Below are positions 18,678 through 28,478 of a stretch of DNA of 64,000 nucleotides, piece by piece (within the stretch, counting starts at the first letter, position 1; each line of letters opens with the position of its first letter). Source of the DNA: Ginsengibacter sp963792025 (GTDB taxonomy: Bacteria > Bacteroidota > Bacteroidia > Chitinophagales > Chitinophagaceae); assembly GCA_963792025.1 (NCBI GenBank), contig CAWBUS010000008.1, positions 372,001 through 436,000 of the forward strand, read 5' to 3'. The notes beneath the pieces are model-generated. The model saw only the letters and a program-made list of their open reading frames with translations, ran no database searches and was not told where the DNA came from. The translations under genes were made by a program, and so were the position numbers.

Positions 18678-18720
18678 TGATATCAATCATGACAGCCGGC
18701 ACACAGTATTGGTAATTTTG
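18678..18720 (+). promoter_or_regulatory. CRP/FNR-type site (class II position) and promoter of the DUF892 gene
   Basis: The palindrome TGATATCAATCA (18678-18689) is centred exactly 33 bp from the perfect -7 box TAATTTTG (18713-18720). The predicted start near 18724 leaves a 17-base leader. Confidence 0.7.
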
Positions 18721-18740
18721 TTTTATAAAATAAGCTTGTT

Positions 18741-19262
18741 ATGGAAAATAATAATCACACCATCAGCACGCTTCATAACCTGCTGGATTATGATGCCCGT
18801 AATTTCATTATAGCAGAAATACAACTCGAGAAAAATCTGCCCGATTGGATAAATGAAGCCTCTTCATTGCAACTTAAAAATGTTCTTCAGAAATATCATG
18901 ATTTTGTGCAGCGACATATAAGGGACATGAATGAGTTTTATGAAACTGATTCAATAAATCCTGCCGGCATTTCTAACCGGGTCATGCAGGCTTTTGTTGA
19001 CGAGACAAATGAAAAACTTGCGGTTTGTAACGATTTGGAGATTAAAGATGCCTGCCTTTTAGCGTGCATCCAGGTAATTAATCACTATAAGATAAGTGCT
19101 TATGGAACTGCATCATCGTTTGCGTACATGCTGGAAATGGAAAATAAGGCAAGTATATTTCACCAGGCTGAAATAAATGAAAAACAAATAGACGACCGTT
19201 TGTCACAACTGGCCGAACACGAAATAAACGCCAGGGCTAAAACACCGATTGTTTTGCCCTGA
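18741..19262 (+). CDS. DUF892 family ferritin-like protein (YciE/YciF type)
   Basis: 173 residues, all alpha. Helix patterns LHNLLDYDARNFIIAEIQLEK, MQAFVDETNEK and ACLLACIQVINHYKISAYGT match the ferritin-like DUF892 fold, in which Glu and His residues in the helices would form a di-metal site. Members are stress- and desiccation-induced; the biochemical role is unsettled. It has its own TGAT-N4-ATCA promoter and therefore appears to belong to the low-oxygen/stress set that includes the USPs. The BON-domain gene follows about 210 bp downstream. Confidence 0.8.
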   Translation: MENNNHTISTLHNLLDYDARNFIIAEIQLEKNLPDWINEASSLQLKNVLQKYHDFVQRHIRDMNEFYETDSINPAGISNRVMQAFVDETNEKLAVCNDLEIKDACLLACIQVINHYKISAYGTASSFAYMLEMENKASIFHQAEINEKQIDDRLSQLAEHEINARAKTPIVLP

Positions 19263-19474
19263 TAAAATTTGGGTGTTCGAAGTGCTACATGCAAGATGAT
19301 ATATTTTATAGCAAAGTAAAATCACCCGGAGCACTAATAATTATGCCAGGGAAGAAAGGGGAATAAGCACATACTCACGGTCATGCATACTTCTTTTTAT
19401 TGTTGATATCCATTATAGATGGAGGATACATTTTCTTATTAATTAAATATTTTTCACTTTTAAAATTTATTGCA

Positions 19475-20149
19475 ATGAAAACAGATTCTCAAATTCAAAA
19501 AGATGTAATGGCCCAGCTAAAATGGGAACCATTCTTAAATGCTTCTGAAATTGGCGTAGCTGTTAAAAATGGCATTGTTACCCTTTCAGGGCAGGTTGAT
19601 TCTTATTTAAAAAAAATCGCTGCTGAAGATGCAGCTAAAAAAATAGCGGGTGTAAAAGCCATTGCAGAAGACATCCAGATAGGCATTTCGCCGGCTAATA
19701 AAAAAACAGATACCGAAATAGCGGAAGCGGTTGTAAATGCCCTGAAATGGCATACTGCCGTACAGGAAGACAAAATTAAAATTAAGGTTGAAAATGGTTT
19801 GGTAAGACTTGAAGGCGAGGTAGAATGGGAATATCAAAAAACCAATGCCACCTCAGCAGTAGTTAATTTAACTGGTGTTCTTGGTGTACATAACCTAATA
19901 GTTGTAAGGCCAAAAATCGTTTCATCTTCTATTGAAAAAAGAATAAATGAAGCATTTCACAGAAGCGCAACGATTGATTCATCTAAGATAACCGCTGAGG
20001 TTAGTGGAACAAAAATCACTTTGCGGGGTAAGGTTCGCTCATATACGGAGAAAGAAGATGCAGAAAATGCTGCCTGGAATGCATCAGGGGTTACGAGCGT
20101 AACAAATAATTTAGAAATAGAAGTACCGGAATATGAGCTCGATTATTAG
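19475..20149 (+). CDS. Protein with three BON domains
   Basis: About 225 residues from ATG 19475; an upstream frame extension to 19400 adds hydrophobic residues but has no good start signal. Three BON repeats are evident: residues about 3-70 (IGVAVKNGIVTLSGQVDS), 78-145 (IKVENGLVRLEGEVEWEYQK) and 150-220 (VSGTKITLRGKVRSYTEKEDAE). BON domains bind phospholipid or stabilise envelopes, as in OsmY. There is no signal peptide from the chosen start, so it may be cytoplasmic or membrane-peripheral. A weak, imperfect copy of the palindrome (TGATATCCATTA) lies at 19404. Confidence 0.88.
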   Translation: MKTDSQIQKDVMAQLKWEPFLNASEIGVAVKNGIVTLSGQVDSYLKKIAAEDAAKKIAGVKAIAEDIQIGISPANKKTDTEIAEAVVNALKWHTAVQEDKIKIKVENGLVRLEGEVEWEYQKTNATSAVVNLTGVLGVHNLIVVRPKIVSSSIEKRINEAFHRSATIDSSKITAEVSGTKITLRGKVRSYTEKEDAENAAWNASGVTSVTNNLEIEVPEYELDY

Positions 20150-20159
20150 CTCGATTATT
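20136..20159 (+). repeat. 12-bp tandem duplication across the BON gene stop codon
   Basis: AGCTCGATTATT occurs twice in direct succession, and the stop codon TAG (20147-20149) lies across the junction. A second in-frame-like TAA follows. It looks like a slippage product and has no effect on the protein. Confidence 0.85.
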
Positions 20160-20200
20160 AAAAGTGCATTTTTGGATTATGTTGTCTGTTGACAATTGTA

Positions 20201-20234
20201 AAGGGTACTTCTTAGCTTTGCAGGTAGTACCCTT
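20201..20234. terminator. Hairpin between convergent genes
   Basis: A perfect 9-bp stem AAGGGTACT (20201-20209) with AGTACCCTT (20226-20234) lies between the ends of the BON gene and the convergent gene at 20311. T runs are short on both sides; it probably acts bidirectionally. Confidence 0.6.
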
Positions 20235-20310
20235 CTTCATGAATTGCAATCATCGTCATGAAACTTCAGTGCAAGTATAGTTACACAAAACGTTGCACAG
20301 ACGTTCAACT

Positions 20311-20724
20311 CTATTTGTCCTCATAAAAATCTTTCACCCATGCTACTATTTGATTTTCGGTCATGCTATCGGTAGTCTCAACTCTCCTGATAATTGGCGA
20401 TTGTATAGATTTCTTTAACATAAATTTTTCAAGTTCTGTTTTCATTTCCGCGGGACCAAACAAAACCACTTCGTCGGTACCTCTAATTTCATCAACAACT
20501 ATTTTTAAATACTTCTGTATATCGTGATTTTTGCGGTTTTCTTTTTTTGTTTCAAAGTTTGAAAATTGAACGCCAAATCTTGTATACATTTTACTTTCTC
20601 CCGGAACTCTCTCCCGGCTTTCAATTAAAGAATGTACAGTCTTAATTTCATGCCCTTTGCCTTTAAACAAAACAATTACCGCCTTTTCCGTGTCGATCCA
20701 AATTCCTGCCTTTGTATTTTTCAT
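20311..20724 (-). CDS. Hypothetical protein resembling eRF1-like (baeRF/translational-machinery) domains
   Basis: 137 residues from ATG 20724; a longer frame back to 20802 overlaps the USP gene and lacks a credible start. GIWIDTEKAVIVLF opens the fold, and DEVVLFGPAEMKTELEKFM resembles the FGPxExKxEL segment of bacterial proteins with an eRF1 domain-3-like fold. I am not certain of the family. It is the last gene of a minus-strand operon with two USPs headed by a CRP/FNR-type site at 22595. A distinct, larger baeRF-like gene accompanies another USP at 40490, so the pairing recurs. Confidence 0.6.
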   Translation of the reverse strand: MKNTKAGIWIDTEKAVIVLFKGKGHEIKTVHSLIESRERVPGESKMYTRFGVQFSNFETKKENRKNHDIQKYLKIVVDEIRGTDEVVLFGPAEMKTELEKFMLKKSIQSPIIRRVETTDSMTENQIVAWVKDFYEDK

Positions 20725-20770
20725 TTTCCTGTTTTTTAAATCATCAATATTTATCATCCCCGTAAAACAA

Positions 20771-21631
20771 TTACTGTTTTGCAGGTATTGCGAGCAAAGC
20801 AATTTTTGTATGGTAGCTCATTGATTTGGTCAGACTCCTGTGAAACATGTCTTCCCAAAATCCCCTTTCATATTTCACCATAGCCAGTATATCAATATTA
20901 TTATCTTCGATATAATCTGAAAGTGATTGCTTAAAATCTTTGCCCGTTAGGTGCATAGCTGATAAGTTATTTTCGTTATATCTTTTACTGATCATGTTTT
21001 CATATGCGGAAAGATTACGGGAGTCTTCAGCATAAATGAGTGATTCTTTATTTTCTTCTTCACTAAATACCACCACTTCTACCTGGGCCATAAATAAATC
21101 AGCCATTTCAAAAAGAAAATCAAGAATGAATTTTTCTTTTTCAAAACGATTAGTCGCAAAAACAATTTTCTCCGGCTTCTTCCAATGGTAATTACATGGG
21201 ATCATCATCACTGGCACCCGGCTATTTCCTATGGTTGTAGAAGTATTGCTTCCAAAAAACATTCGCTTGATGCCATGGGCGCCCGTTGTACCCATTATTA
21301 TAAGGCTAACGCCATCAGTTTCCACAGTATCCTTCAATGATTTTTGAAGTGATTTTTTGGAGACGATAGTTGTTATGTCAATACCTTCTTTCTCTTTAAT
21401 ACTGTTCTTCAGCATCTCTAACTTGTTCGTGGCTTCATTTAGTTGAATTTGATTGAACTCCTTATTGACGCCCATGTAATCAGTATAAAGATCTCCCTTC
21501 ACATCGAATGAATGAAGCACAATAATTTCAACAGGAAGAATTTTTGCTGATTGCACTGCATATTCAACCGCGTTATTTGCGCATGCTGAGAAATCGGTGG
21601 GAACTATTATTTTTTTTAACATTGTTCTCAA
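20771..21631 (-). CDS. Universal stress protein, tandem UspA domains (ATP-binding type)
   Basis: 286 residues, two Usp domains (about 4-147 and 150-284). The first ends with the nucleotide-binding signature GTTGAHGIKRMFFGS (G-x2-G-x9-G-S), so it should bind ATP; the second lacks it. The N-terminus KKIIVPTDFSACANNAVEYA is typical, and a start at 21622 (MLKK) is equally possible. It lies 49 bp downstream of another USP and upstream of the eRF1-like gene in one apparent operon. USPs of this kind aid survival in growth arrest and anoxia. Confidence 0.92.
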   Translation of the reverse strand: MRTMLKKIIVPTDFSACANNAVEYAVQSAKILPVEIIVLHSFDVKGDLYTDYMGVNKEFNQIQLNEATNKLEMLKNSIKEKEGIDITTIVSKKSLQKSLKDTVETDGVSLIIMGTTGAHGIKRMFFGSNTSTTIGNSRVPVMMIPCNYHWKKPEKIVFATNRFEKEKFILDFLFEMADLFMAQVEVVVFSEEENKESLIYAEDSRNLSAYENMISKRYNENNLSAMHLTGKDFKQSLSDYIEDNNIDILAMVKYERGFWEDMFHRSLTKSMSYHTKIALLAIPAKQ

Positions 21632-21680
21632 ATTTTATTAGAGTTAATTAATTTTTATATGTCCAAACCTCAATGTATGG

Positions 21681-22523
21681 CTACCGGTGTTGGCCAATAA
21701 ATAGTGGCGCTTCAAGCGCCTCCATTAATACATCAGCCATACTTACTTTAAACCATCTTGAAATATCGCTTCGCTGGTAAGCTCCAAGCACAACTAAAAC
21801 ATTTTGTGCGCTACTTCTCAAATACGCAACAATTTGTTGTTCCGGGGCGCCTTTTAAAACGGTATACTTTACATTGTCAAAATGTCTTTTAATAAACTCT
21901 TTCATTAACTGTTTATCTGGTAAATGCCGGTCTGCTTTTTCCTTGTTCCTTACTGTTATTATTTCAACCGGTAGCTCCCTCATACATCCCAGCACATAGC
22001 TAAACATTTTAATAGAATGCAAAGCATATGGCCGTCCATCATAGAGCAATACGATCTTGTCAATTTTTTTAAAAGCGGCAGGTGTAACTAGAACAGGGCA
22101 TTGTACGTCACCCAATAGTTCTTTAATGAAGCTGGTAGGAAGCGATTCTTTAAATCTTGAAAACGTTTCATATTCATCTATAATAACCAGGTCGGCGAAT
22201 ATACTTTCATGCTTTAATTCCCGGAAAGCGATACTAGTATCTCTGTGAACAGAAAAATTAATTTTTGCAAATTCGCAGGCCTTCCGAAAAGAGAGCACTG
22301 CATCATCTCTCTTCTTCTGATCTTTTTGATCAAGCTCTTCCAGTTTTTTCTGAAAGTCGGCAGCATTAGTCATTACTTTATACACGCTATAGGTATGGTA
22401 GACAACTTCGTCAAGGAATACGCCAACGAGGTGTGCATTGTTCATCTGCGTTAGTTGAATAGCGTATTGCAGCGAACTCTCAGACATTTTATATCCATCA
22501 AAAACAACTAAAAACTTTTTCAT
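21681..22523 (-). CDS. Universal stress protein, tandem domains, degenerate nucleotide site
   Basis: About 280 residues from ATG 22523 (MKKFLVVFDGYKMSESSLQYA); the longer frame to 22553 has no Usp-like sequence and would start within the promoter. Two Usp domains. The C-terminal site reads GAYQRSDISRWFKVS rather than G-x2-G-x9-G-S, so ATP binding is doubtful. It groups with the USPs at 41985 and 44135 by sequence (GVFLDE/GIFLAE/GVFLEN after strand 2). First gene of the operon 22523 to 20311, with a CRP/FNR-type site upstream. Confidence 0.9.
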   Translation of the reverse strand: MKKFLVVFDGYKMSESSLQYAIQLTQMNNAHLVGVFLDEVVYHTYSVYKVMTNAADFQKKLEELDQKDQKKRDDAVLSFRKACEFAKINFSVHRDTSIAFRELKHESIFADLVIIDEYETFSRFKESLPTSFIKELLGDVQCPVLVTPAAFKKIDKIVLLYDGRPYALHSIKMFSYVLGCMRELPVEIITVRNKEKADRHLPDKQLMKEFIKRHFDNVKYTVLKGAPEQQIVAYLRSSAQNVLVVLGAYQRSDISRWFKVSMADVLMEALEAPLFIGQHR

Positions 22524-22542
22524 ATACGCCCATTTCGTGTTA

Positions 22543-22606
22543 CAAAATACCACATTACCATATCGAGTTCAATGAATAAAATCATTGCTTTTATTGATAT
22601 ATATCA
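22543..22606 (-). promoter_or_regulatory. CRP/FNR-type site and promoter of the first USP operon
   Basis: The perfect palindrome TGATATATATCA (22595-22606) is centred about 54.5 bp from a one-base-short -7 box TATTTTG on the minus strand (22543-22549). The predicted start near 22539 gives a leader of about 16 bases to ATG 22523. No matching -7 box faces the plus-strand ATPase. Confidence 0.6.
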
Positions 22607-22777
22607 GGTTGGCGGCAAATATTTCCGGCCACCTTTAATTTAGAAATGACATGATTCTTATTATACACGATTTGAAACGGCGTAACCCGTTGCTCAACCG
22701 GAGTTAAAGAAACTTCTACAGGAAATTGCGTTGTGACTATTTAAAACATTTTCGGTAATATCATATTATTTTTAAAA

Positions 22778-25379
22778 ATGAATTGGCACCTAATCAATAT
22801 TGAAAAAATATTAGATATAACGGGGAGTTCAGTAAATGGATTGTCAACTTCAGAAGCTATAAAAAGATTGCAGAAATATGGTCCGAATGAAATTCAGAAA
22901 ACTAAAAAGACGCCGCCCTGGCTAATGTTCGCGTACCAGTTTAAAGATTTTATGATACTGGTGCTGATTATTGCAGCAATTGTTTCAGGCTTTTTAAGCG
23001 ACATTACCGATACTATTGTAATTATTGCTATAGTGATAATAAATGCTGTTATAGGATTCGTGCAGGAATATCGTGCTGAAAAAGCAATGGATGCATTGCA
23101 AAAAATGGCGCTTACAAATGCGCTTGTCATCAGAAACAATCACCCGGTTGCTATCTCATCGATTAACCTCGTGCCCGGGGACATGATCTTAATGGAAGCC
23201 GGAAATGTTGTGCCCGCAGATGTCCGTTTAACAGAAGCTTTTCAATTAAAAATTAATGAATCATCTCTCACTGGTGAATCCGTTGAAGCAGAGAAGTTGA
23301 CCGAAACCTTAACGGAGAAAAATCTTTCATTGGGGGATTATACTAACATGGCCTTTAGCGGAACCTATATAACAAACGGGCATGCAAAAGGCATTGTTGT
23401 TGCTACAGGAATGCAAACAGAGTTTGGCAAAATTGCCCGTTTATTGCAAACTTCAGCCATACAAACTCCTTTACAAAAAAGATTAACAGTCTTTGGAAAA
23501 AATCTTGCCTTTATCATCCTGTGTATTTGCTCGGTGATATTTATCGTGGGCTATTTACGAGGCGAAAATATTGTGTTGATGCTATTAACCTCCCTGTCAC
23601 TTGCCGTGGCGGCAATACCAGAAGCACTGCCTGCGGTAATAACTATAGCCCTGGCATCGGGTGCTAAAAAAATGGTAAAAAAAAATGCATTGATTAGAAA
23701 ATTGCCTGCTGTGGAAACCCTTGGCTCGGTAAGTTTTATTTGTACGGATAAAACGGGAACGCTTACCCTAAATAAAATGACCGTAGAAGAAATCGCAACC
23801 GCGAATTTAGTTGTCGGTAGCGAGCCCCATGAAAACGGAAATATTTCAGAAGATTATGAAATGCTTTTACGTGCCATGGCCTTAAACAATAATGTTTACC
23901 GAAACGAAAATGCAATATCAATTGGAGAACCTACTGAAATGGCGCTATATGAATATGCGCTGTCTAAAGAATTTGATAAGGCTGTAATTGAAAAAGAATT
24001 TCCAAGAGTTGCAGAAATTCCTTTTGATGCTGAAAGGAAATGTATGACGACCATTCATAAACATGGCAGTGAATATATTGCCGTGGTAAAGGGAGCGATG
24101 GAAGTATTGATGGATAAAGCGGAAGACGATACCGACGTAGAATTTTGGAAAGAGTCCTTAAATAATATGCTTGCCAAAGGCCTGCGTGTGTTGGGTTTTG
24201 CCGTTAGAAGATTTCACAGTTTGCCTTCAATAATATCATCGGCTACTATTGAAAATAATTTGAAAATTGCAGGCATTGCAGGAATTATAGACCCCCCGAG
24301 AGAAGAAGCAAAACAAGCTGTATATGAATGCAAAACTGCGGGAATAAAACCGGTAATGATTTCAGGCGATCATCCAATAACTGCGGCAACCATCGCTAAA
24401 AGACTTGGCATAATCGAATCAAAAGAAGACAGGATTATTACCGGCGCCGAAATGAATGCTATGACCGAAAAGGAATTATCGGAACTGGTAGATCATATAA
24501 AAGTGTATGCAAGGGTTTCGCCCGAACAGAAACTTCTTATCGTGAAAGCATTACAAAAAAAAGGTGAGTATGTAGCTATGACCGGCGATGGCGTTAATGA
24601 TGCGCCGGCGTTAAAACATGCGGAAATCGGTGTGGCTATGGGCATTACCGGAACCGATGTTTCCAAAGAAGCTGCTAATATGATACTACTGGATGATAAC
24701 TTTGCCACCATTGTAAATGCAGTTAAAGAAGGCAGACGGATTTTTGATAATATCAGGAAATTTATTCGTTACATTCTTGCCGGCAATACTGCCGAAATAC
24801 TGACGATCTCCCTGGCTCCTTTTTTCGGGTTGCCTATACCGTTATTACCTATTCACATACTTTGGATAAACCTCGTCACCGACGGATTGCCCGGGCCTGG
24901 CACTGGCAACTGAACCAGCAGAAAAAAATATTATGCAACGGCCACCAAGACCATCCGGTGAAAATATTTTTGCAAAAGGGTTAGGCATACATATTATTTG
25001 GGTAGGCTCTTTGCTGGCAGCCTTAACCATTGCCACACAAGCTTATTCGATTTATATTAAAGATGCCCATTGGCAAACTATGGTGTTTACCGTTTTATGT
25101 TTAGGGCAGCTTACTTATTCTATGGCTGTTCGCTCCGAAACAGAATCTGTTTTTCAACAGGGATTGTTTACTAACAAGCGATTACTCTTTACCGTTATCT
25201 TTAGTTTCATACTGCAACTTGGGATTATTTATTTGCCTTTTTTTAATAGACTATTCAGGACAGCGCCCCTGAACACCGGCGAACTTTTATTTTGCATCAC
25301 TATGGCATTCGCAATATTTTTTGCGGCTGAAATAGAAAAATGGATGCGCAGAATGCGAAAAAATAAATTGGCAGGATAG
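22778..25379 (+). pseudogene. P2A-type (Ca2+-like) cation ATPase, frameshifted near 24895
   Basis: The first frame (22778-24913) carries TGES (about 165), PEALPAV in M4 (about 288), DKTGTLTLNKM (about 325), TGDGVNDAPALKHAEIG and NLVTDG in M6, which suits Ca2+-type P2A pumps. It then ends abnormally in GPGTGN. The second frame (24933-25379) supplies MQRPPRPSGENIFAKG and the last four helices. Removing one C from the GGGCC at about 24892-24896 restores GLALATEPAEKNIMQRPPRP exactly as expected for the family, giving about 866 residues. Intact otherwise. Either a recent frameshift in a short G/C run or a sequence error. Confidence 0.85.
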
Positions 25380-25461
25380 CAGCGTGATATTGGTTAGAGA
25401 CAATCTCAAATGCCCGTGACATCTCAATAAACTTTTTGGTAGAATCGGTTGGCGGAAAACA

Positions 25462-25526
25462 TGACTAAAGTCACGCGTTATCATAATAGTAATCAGGGAA
25501 AAAAACTGGCAAACGTAATAAATTTG
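25462..25526 (+). promoter_or_regulatory. CRP/FNR-type site (class I position) and promoter of a USP-phospholipase operon
   Basis: TGACTAAAGTCA (25462-25473) is centred exactly 55 bp from the perfect -7 box TAAATTTG (25519-25526). The predicted start is near 25530, 13 bases before the ATG. Confidence 0.78.
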
Positions 25527-25542
25527 GTCAAAGCCAGGGATC

Positions 25543-26397
25543 ATGAAAACAATATTAATAGCCACCGATTTTTCACCAGCTTCCCGCAATGCTTCCATTT
25601 ATGGTGTGGAGTTTGCCAGGGCGATTAAAGCCAAAATTATTTTATTTAATGCCTTTACGGTTCCTAATCCACCGCCTTCCATTAATGTTAGCGTATCCCG
25701 TTACGACATAATGATGCAAATCGATAAACTCTTATTGGACGAAGCCAATTTGCTGGACCCCGGCCGTAAATTAATTGAAATTCTTTGTGATGAAGGATCA
25801 CCGACTGATGCTATTATTAATTTAGTCAATGAAAAAAATGTCGATTTTATTATTGTGGGAATGAAAGGTGCCGGTGAAAGCTTAAAGAAAATATTCGGCA
25901 GCACAGCAACCGCCTTGGCAAAAAGAACCAACACACCGTTGGTAGTTGTTCCTGAAAAAGCAAAATTCAAAAAACTTGATATTTTGGTTTTTGCCAATGA
26001 TGCTTCAGTTCTTGATAAAGGCGTTCCCAAATTTATTACAGAGATTACTCAATTATTTAATTCGAAACTCTATATCGTAAGGATCATCAGGAATAAAAAA
26101 ATATTTAAAATTAACACGCCTCATCTTCTCCAACAAAGCGATGCGGTAACAACATTTGAATACTCTGTAGACGCCGACATCAGCTATGCCCTGAACACAT
26201 TTATCGAAATGAATAAAGCAGACATGCTGGTAATGATTCCCCACAAACATTTGTGGTTGAAACGCCTGTTTACAAAGAGCGAAACAAAAGAGATGATCTT
26301 TCATACGCATGTGCCCCTTTTAATTCTGCCTAAAAATATCCTGTCAAATAGCTATTCAAGGGATAGTAAAAACAAACAGCAAAAAATAACCGCTTGA
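25543..26397 (+). CDS. Universal stress protein, tandem domains (ATP-binding type)
   Basis: 284 residues with two Usp domains. The first has GMKGAGESLKKIFGS (G-x2-G-x9-G-S) and should bind ATP. It is a close paralogue of the USP at 42873-43736: both share SRYDIMMQ, an ILCDEG/IMCDEG block and SETK-MIFHTHVPLLILP near the C-terminus. The phospholipase D-like gene follows at 36 bp, probably in one operon. A perfect palindrome at the same offset from the ATG as for its paralogue lies upstream. Confidence 0.93.
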   Translation: MKTILIATDFSPASRNASIYGVEFARAIKAKIILFNAFTVPNPPPSINVSVSRYDIMMQIDKLLLDEANLLDPGRKLIEILCDEGSPTDAIINLVNEKNVDFIIVGMKGAGESLKKIFGSTATALAKRTNTPLVVVPEKAKFKKLDILVFANDASVLDKGVPKFITEITQLFNSKLYIVRIIRNKKIFKINTPHLLQQSDAVTTFEYSVDADISYALNTFIEMNKADMLVMIPHKHLWLKRLFTKSETKEMIFHTHVPLLILPKNILSNSYSRDSKNKQQKITA

Positions 26398-26433
26398 TTA
26401 ATGTTTATACGGTAAATAATTTGGTATGATAGT

Positions 26434-27615
26434 ATGCCTGTTAAAAGCCATAAAATATCAAACCAATATACCTCGATAAACAAGGTTAAACTCATAAGAG
26501 CAGGCCAGGGATATTTTAATACACTCTTGAATCTGATCCGCAGGGCAACAGATAGCATTCACATCCAGGTATATACTTTTAATGATGATGAAACCGGTCG
26601 GGACGTGGCCGATGCTTTAATTGATGCCGCGAAAAGAAAAGTGAGCGTACATCTTATGGCGGATGGGTATGCATCACGTACTATGTCGAACGCATTTATA
26701 CACGAACTACGCGATGCTGGCATTCATTATCGCTTTTTTGAGCCTGTTTTCAGAAGCAACTATTTTTATTTCGGCAGGAGGATGCACCATAAATTGATAG
26801 TTGTTGATGCAAAATATGCATTGGTAGGCGGCATAAACATTGCCAACAGGTATAATGACATGCCCGGGCAACTTGCGTGGCTTGATTTTGCTATATATGT
26901 GGAAGGAGAAATTGCCAAAGATCTTTGCATACTTTGCTGGAAAACGTGGTACGGCTATAAGAGAAATATGAAATTGACACCGTGCGAAGAAAAGGAAATC
27001 AACTTTGCAATTGCCGCGCAGGAAAGCAGTGAAGTGAGGATGCGCCGAAATGATTGGGTAAGGCGCAAAAATGAAATCACGGCAACTTACGTTTCGATGC
27101 TTCGGCATGCCACAACGCAGGTTACTATTTTATGCAGTTACTTTCTACCGGGAAAGGTTATTCGAAAACAGATGGAATATGCTATAAGACGCGGTGTTCG
27201 CATACGGGTAATCGCCGCAGGCAGATCTGATGTTACCCTGGCCAAACACGCTGAGCGGTGGCTATACGACTGGCTATTGCGTAACGGAATCGAATTGTAC
27301 GAATACCAAAAAAATATCCTGCATGGGAAAATTGCAGTAAGCGATGATGAGTGGATGACTATTGGTTCCTACAATATAAATAACATAAGCACTTATGCAA
27401 GTATTGAATTGAACCTGGATGTACGTGATGCATCTTTTGCTGAGTCCGTGCGGATACAACTTGATGAAATTATTGCAAATGACTCCATCCGCATAACTCC
27501 GCTGCAGCATGTTAAAACAAAAAATATTCTTAAACAATTCAGTCATTGGCTTTCGTACCAGTTCATCAGAATGTTATTTTACCTGTTCACTTTTTATTTC
27601 AAGCACCTCCGTTAA
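26434..27615 (+). CDS. Cardiolipin synthase-like phospholipase D family protein
   Basis: 393 residues. Two HKD motifs: HHKLIVVD near residue 113 with GGINIANRYND, and HGKIAVSD near 292 with GSYNIN. Both are complete, so a phospholipase D-type active site can form. The absence of long N-terminal membrane helices resembles ClsB/ClsC-type cardiolipin synthases; a nuclease or other phosphodiesterase is less likely. It would act on membrane phosphatidylglycerol or phosphatidylethanolamine. Co-transcription with the USP links membrane remodelling to the stress regulon. Confidence 0.87.
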   Translation: MPVKSHKISNQYTSINKVKLIRAGQGYFNTLLNLIRRATDSIHIQVYTFNDDETGRDVADALIDAAKRKVSVHLMADGYASRTMSNAFIHELRDAGIHYRFFEPVFRSNYFYFGRRMHHKLIVVDAKYALVGGINIANRYNDMPGQLAWLDFAIYVEGEIAKDLCILCWKTWYGYKRNMKLTPCEEKEINFAIAAQESSEVRMRRNDWVRRKNEITATYVSMLRHATTQVTILCSYFLPGKVIRKQMEYAIRRGVRIRVIAAGRSDVTLAKHAERWLYDWLLRNGIELYEYQKNILHGKIAVSDDEWMTIGSYNINNISTYASIELNLDVRDASFAESVRIQLDEIIANDSIRITPLQHVKTKNILKQFSHWLSYQFIRMLFYLFTFYFKHLR

Positions 27616-27718
27616 TCACCTTACTATTGCAGATCAGTTCTGCCTTACAAAGCAAATTTCTCCCAAAAGCCAGCCCAAATGCCTCATGTTGTTTACTGAT
27701 GAATCTCACTATTTGGTA

Positions 27719-27761
27719 TGACTTGAGTCCTGTATTTAGCCATTCTAAAAAGATATTTTTG
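27719..27761 (+). promoter_or_regulatory. Near-consensus CRP/FNR-type site (class II position) and promoter of hsp20
   Basis: TGACTTGAGTCC (27719-27730) differs from TGAY-N4-RTCA at the last base. Its centre is exactly 33 bp from the perfect -7 box TATTTTTG (27754-27761), the same spacing as at 18678 and 41678. Confidence 0.58.
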
Positions 27762-27799
27762 TATTGTAACTAATATCTATAACATTTAAAATAAAGATC

Positions 27800-28243
27800 A
27801 TGGAAACAAAAGCATTAACCAGGTTAAACGAATCAATGCCGTCCGTTTTTGATGATTTCTTTAAACCATGGACTGATTTGTTTGATAATGGTGGCTGGAA
27901 TATCAGGCCAATGAATATTCCTGCAGTAAATATTACAGAACACCCTGATGAATTTCGCTTGTCACTTGCCGCACCCGGTATGAAGAAAGAGGATTTTAAG
28001 ATTGATGTTGATGGAAATATTTTAACAATCAGCAGTGAAAAAGAAGAAAATAAAGAGGATAAGAACAAAAAGTTTACGCGTAAAGAGTACAGCTATTCTT
28101 CTTTTAGCCGTAGTTTTTCACTACCTGAAGAAATTAAACAAGAAAAAATTAATGCTAAGTATGAAGATGGGGTGTTAAAGATTTCATTGCCTCGTAAAGA
28201 GGAATCTAAAAAGCCGGTGGCAAAAAAAATTGCAGTGAATTAA
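27800..28243 (+). CDS. Hsp20/alpha-crystallin small heat-shock protein
   Basis: 147 residues. The alpha-crystallin domain spans about 40-135 (VNITEHPDEFRLSLAAPG, ISSEKEENK, FSRSFSLPEEI, DGVLKISLPRKEE). The C-terminal I-x-V motif (KKIAVN) is used for oligomer assembly. It is an ATP-independent holdase that keeps unfolded proteins soluble in the cytoplasm. Single-gene unit with its own promoter and strong terminator. In the DosR regulon of mycobacteria the Hsp20-type protein HspX is a leading member; the same class of protein here sits among USPs. Confidence 0.95.
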   Translation: METKALTRLNESMPSVFDDFFKPWTDLFDNGGWNIRPMNIPAVNITEHPDEFRLSLAAPGMKKEDFKIDVDGNILTISSEKEENKEDKNKKFTRKEYSYSSFSRSFSLPEEIKQEKINAKYEDGVLKISLPRKEESKKPVAKKIAVN

Positions 28244-28254
28244 TTGCGCCAGCT

Positions 28255-28290
28255 ACTGCTCTGCCTTGGTTAATGACAGAGCAGTTTTTT
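28255..28290 (+). terminator. Terminator after hsp20
   Basis: A 9-bp stem ACTGCTCTG (28255-28263) with CAGAGCAGT (28277-28285), followed by a run of T to 28290. A classic intrinsic terminator. Confidence 0.88.
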
Positions 28291-28478
28291 ATACTCGGCA
28301 TTAATTTTTAACACTTTCAAAAATAAGAATATCCGAATTCCCTGTAACTGTAAAAACAAAACTTATAATATCTGACGAATTAAATTTTTAAATGTTTCCA
28401 TTATTAAAATTTTAGTTGCGGCATTGGAAGAGGGATTTTTTAATGACATGAGTTTTATGAATAACAACAGGAAACATA

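Noticed and set aside
19404..19415. TGATATCCATTA upstream of the BON gene
   Set aside because: One mismatch and no proper -7 box at 33 or 55 bp, so not counted as a regulon site.
22595..22777. Palindrome at 22595 as activator of the plus-strand P-type ATPase
   Set aside because: No TAnnTTTG box at 33 or 55 bp in that direction; assigned only to the USP operon.
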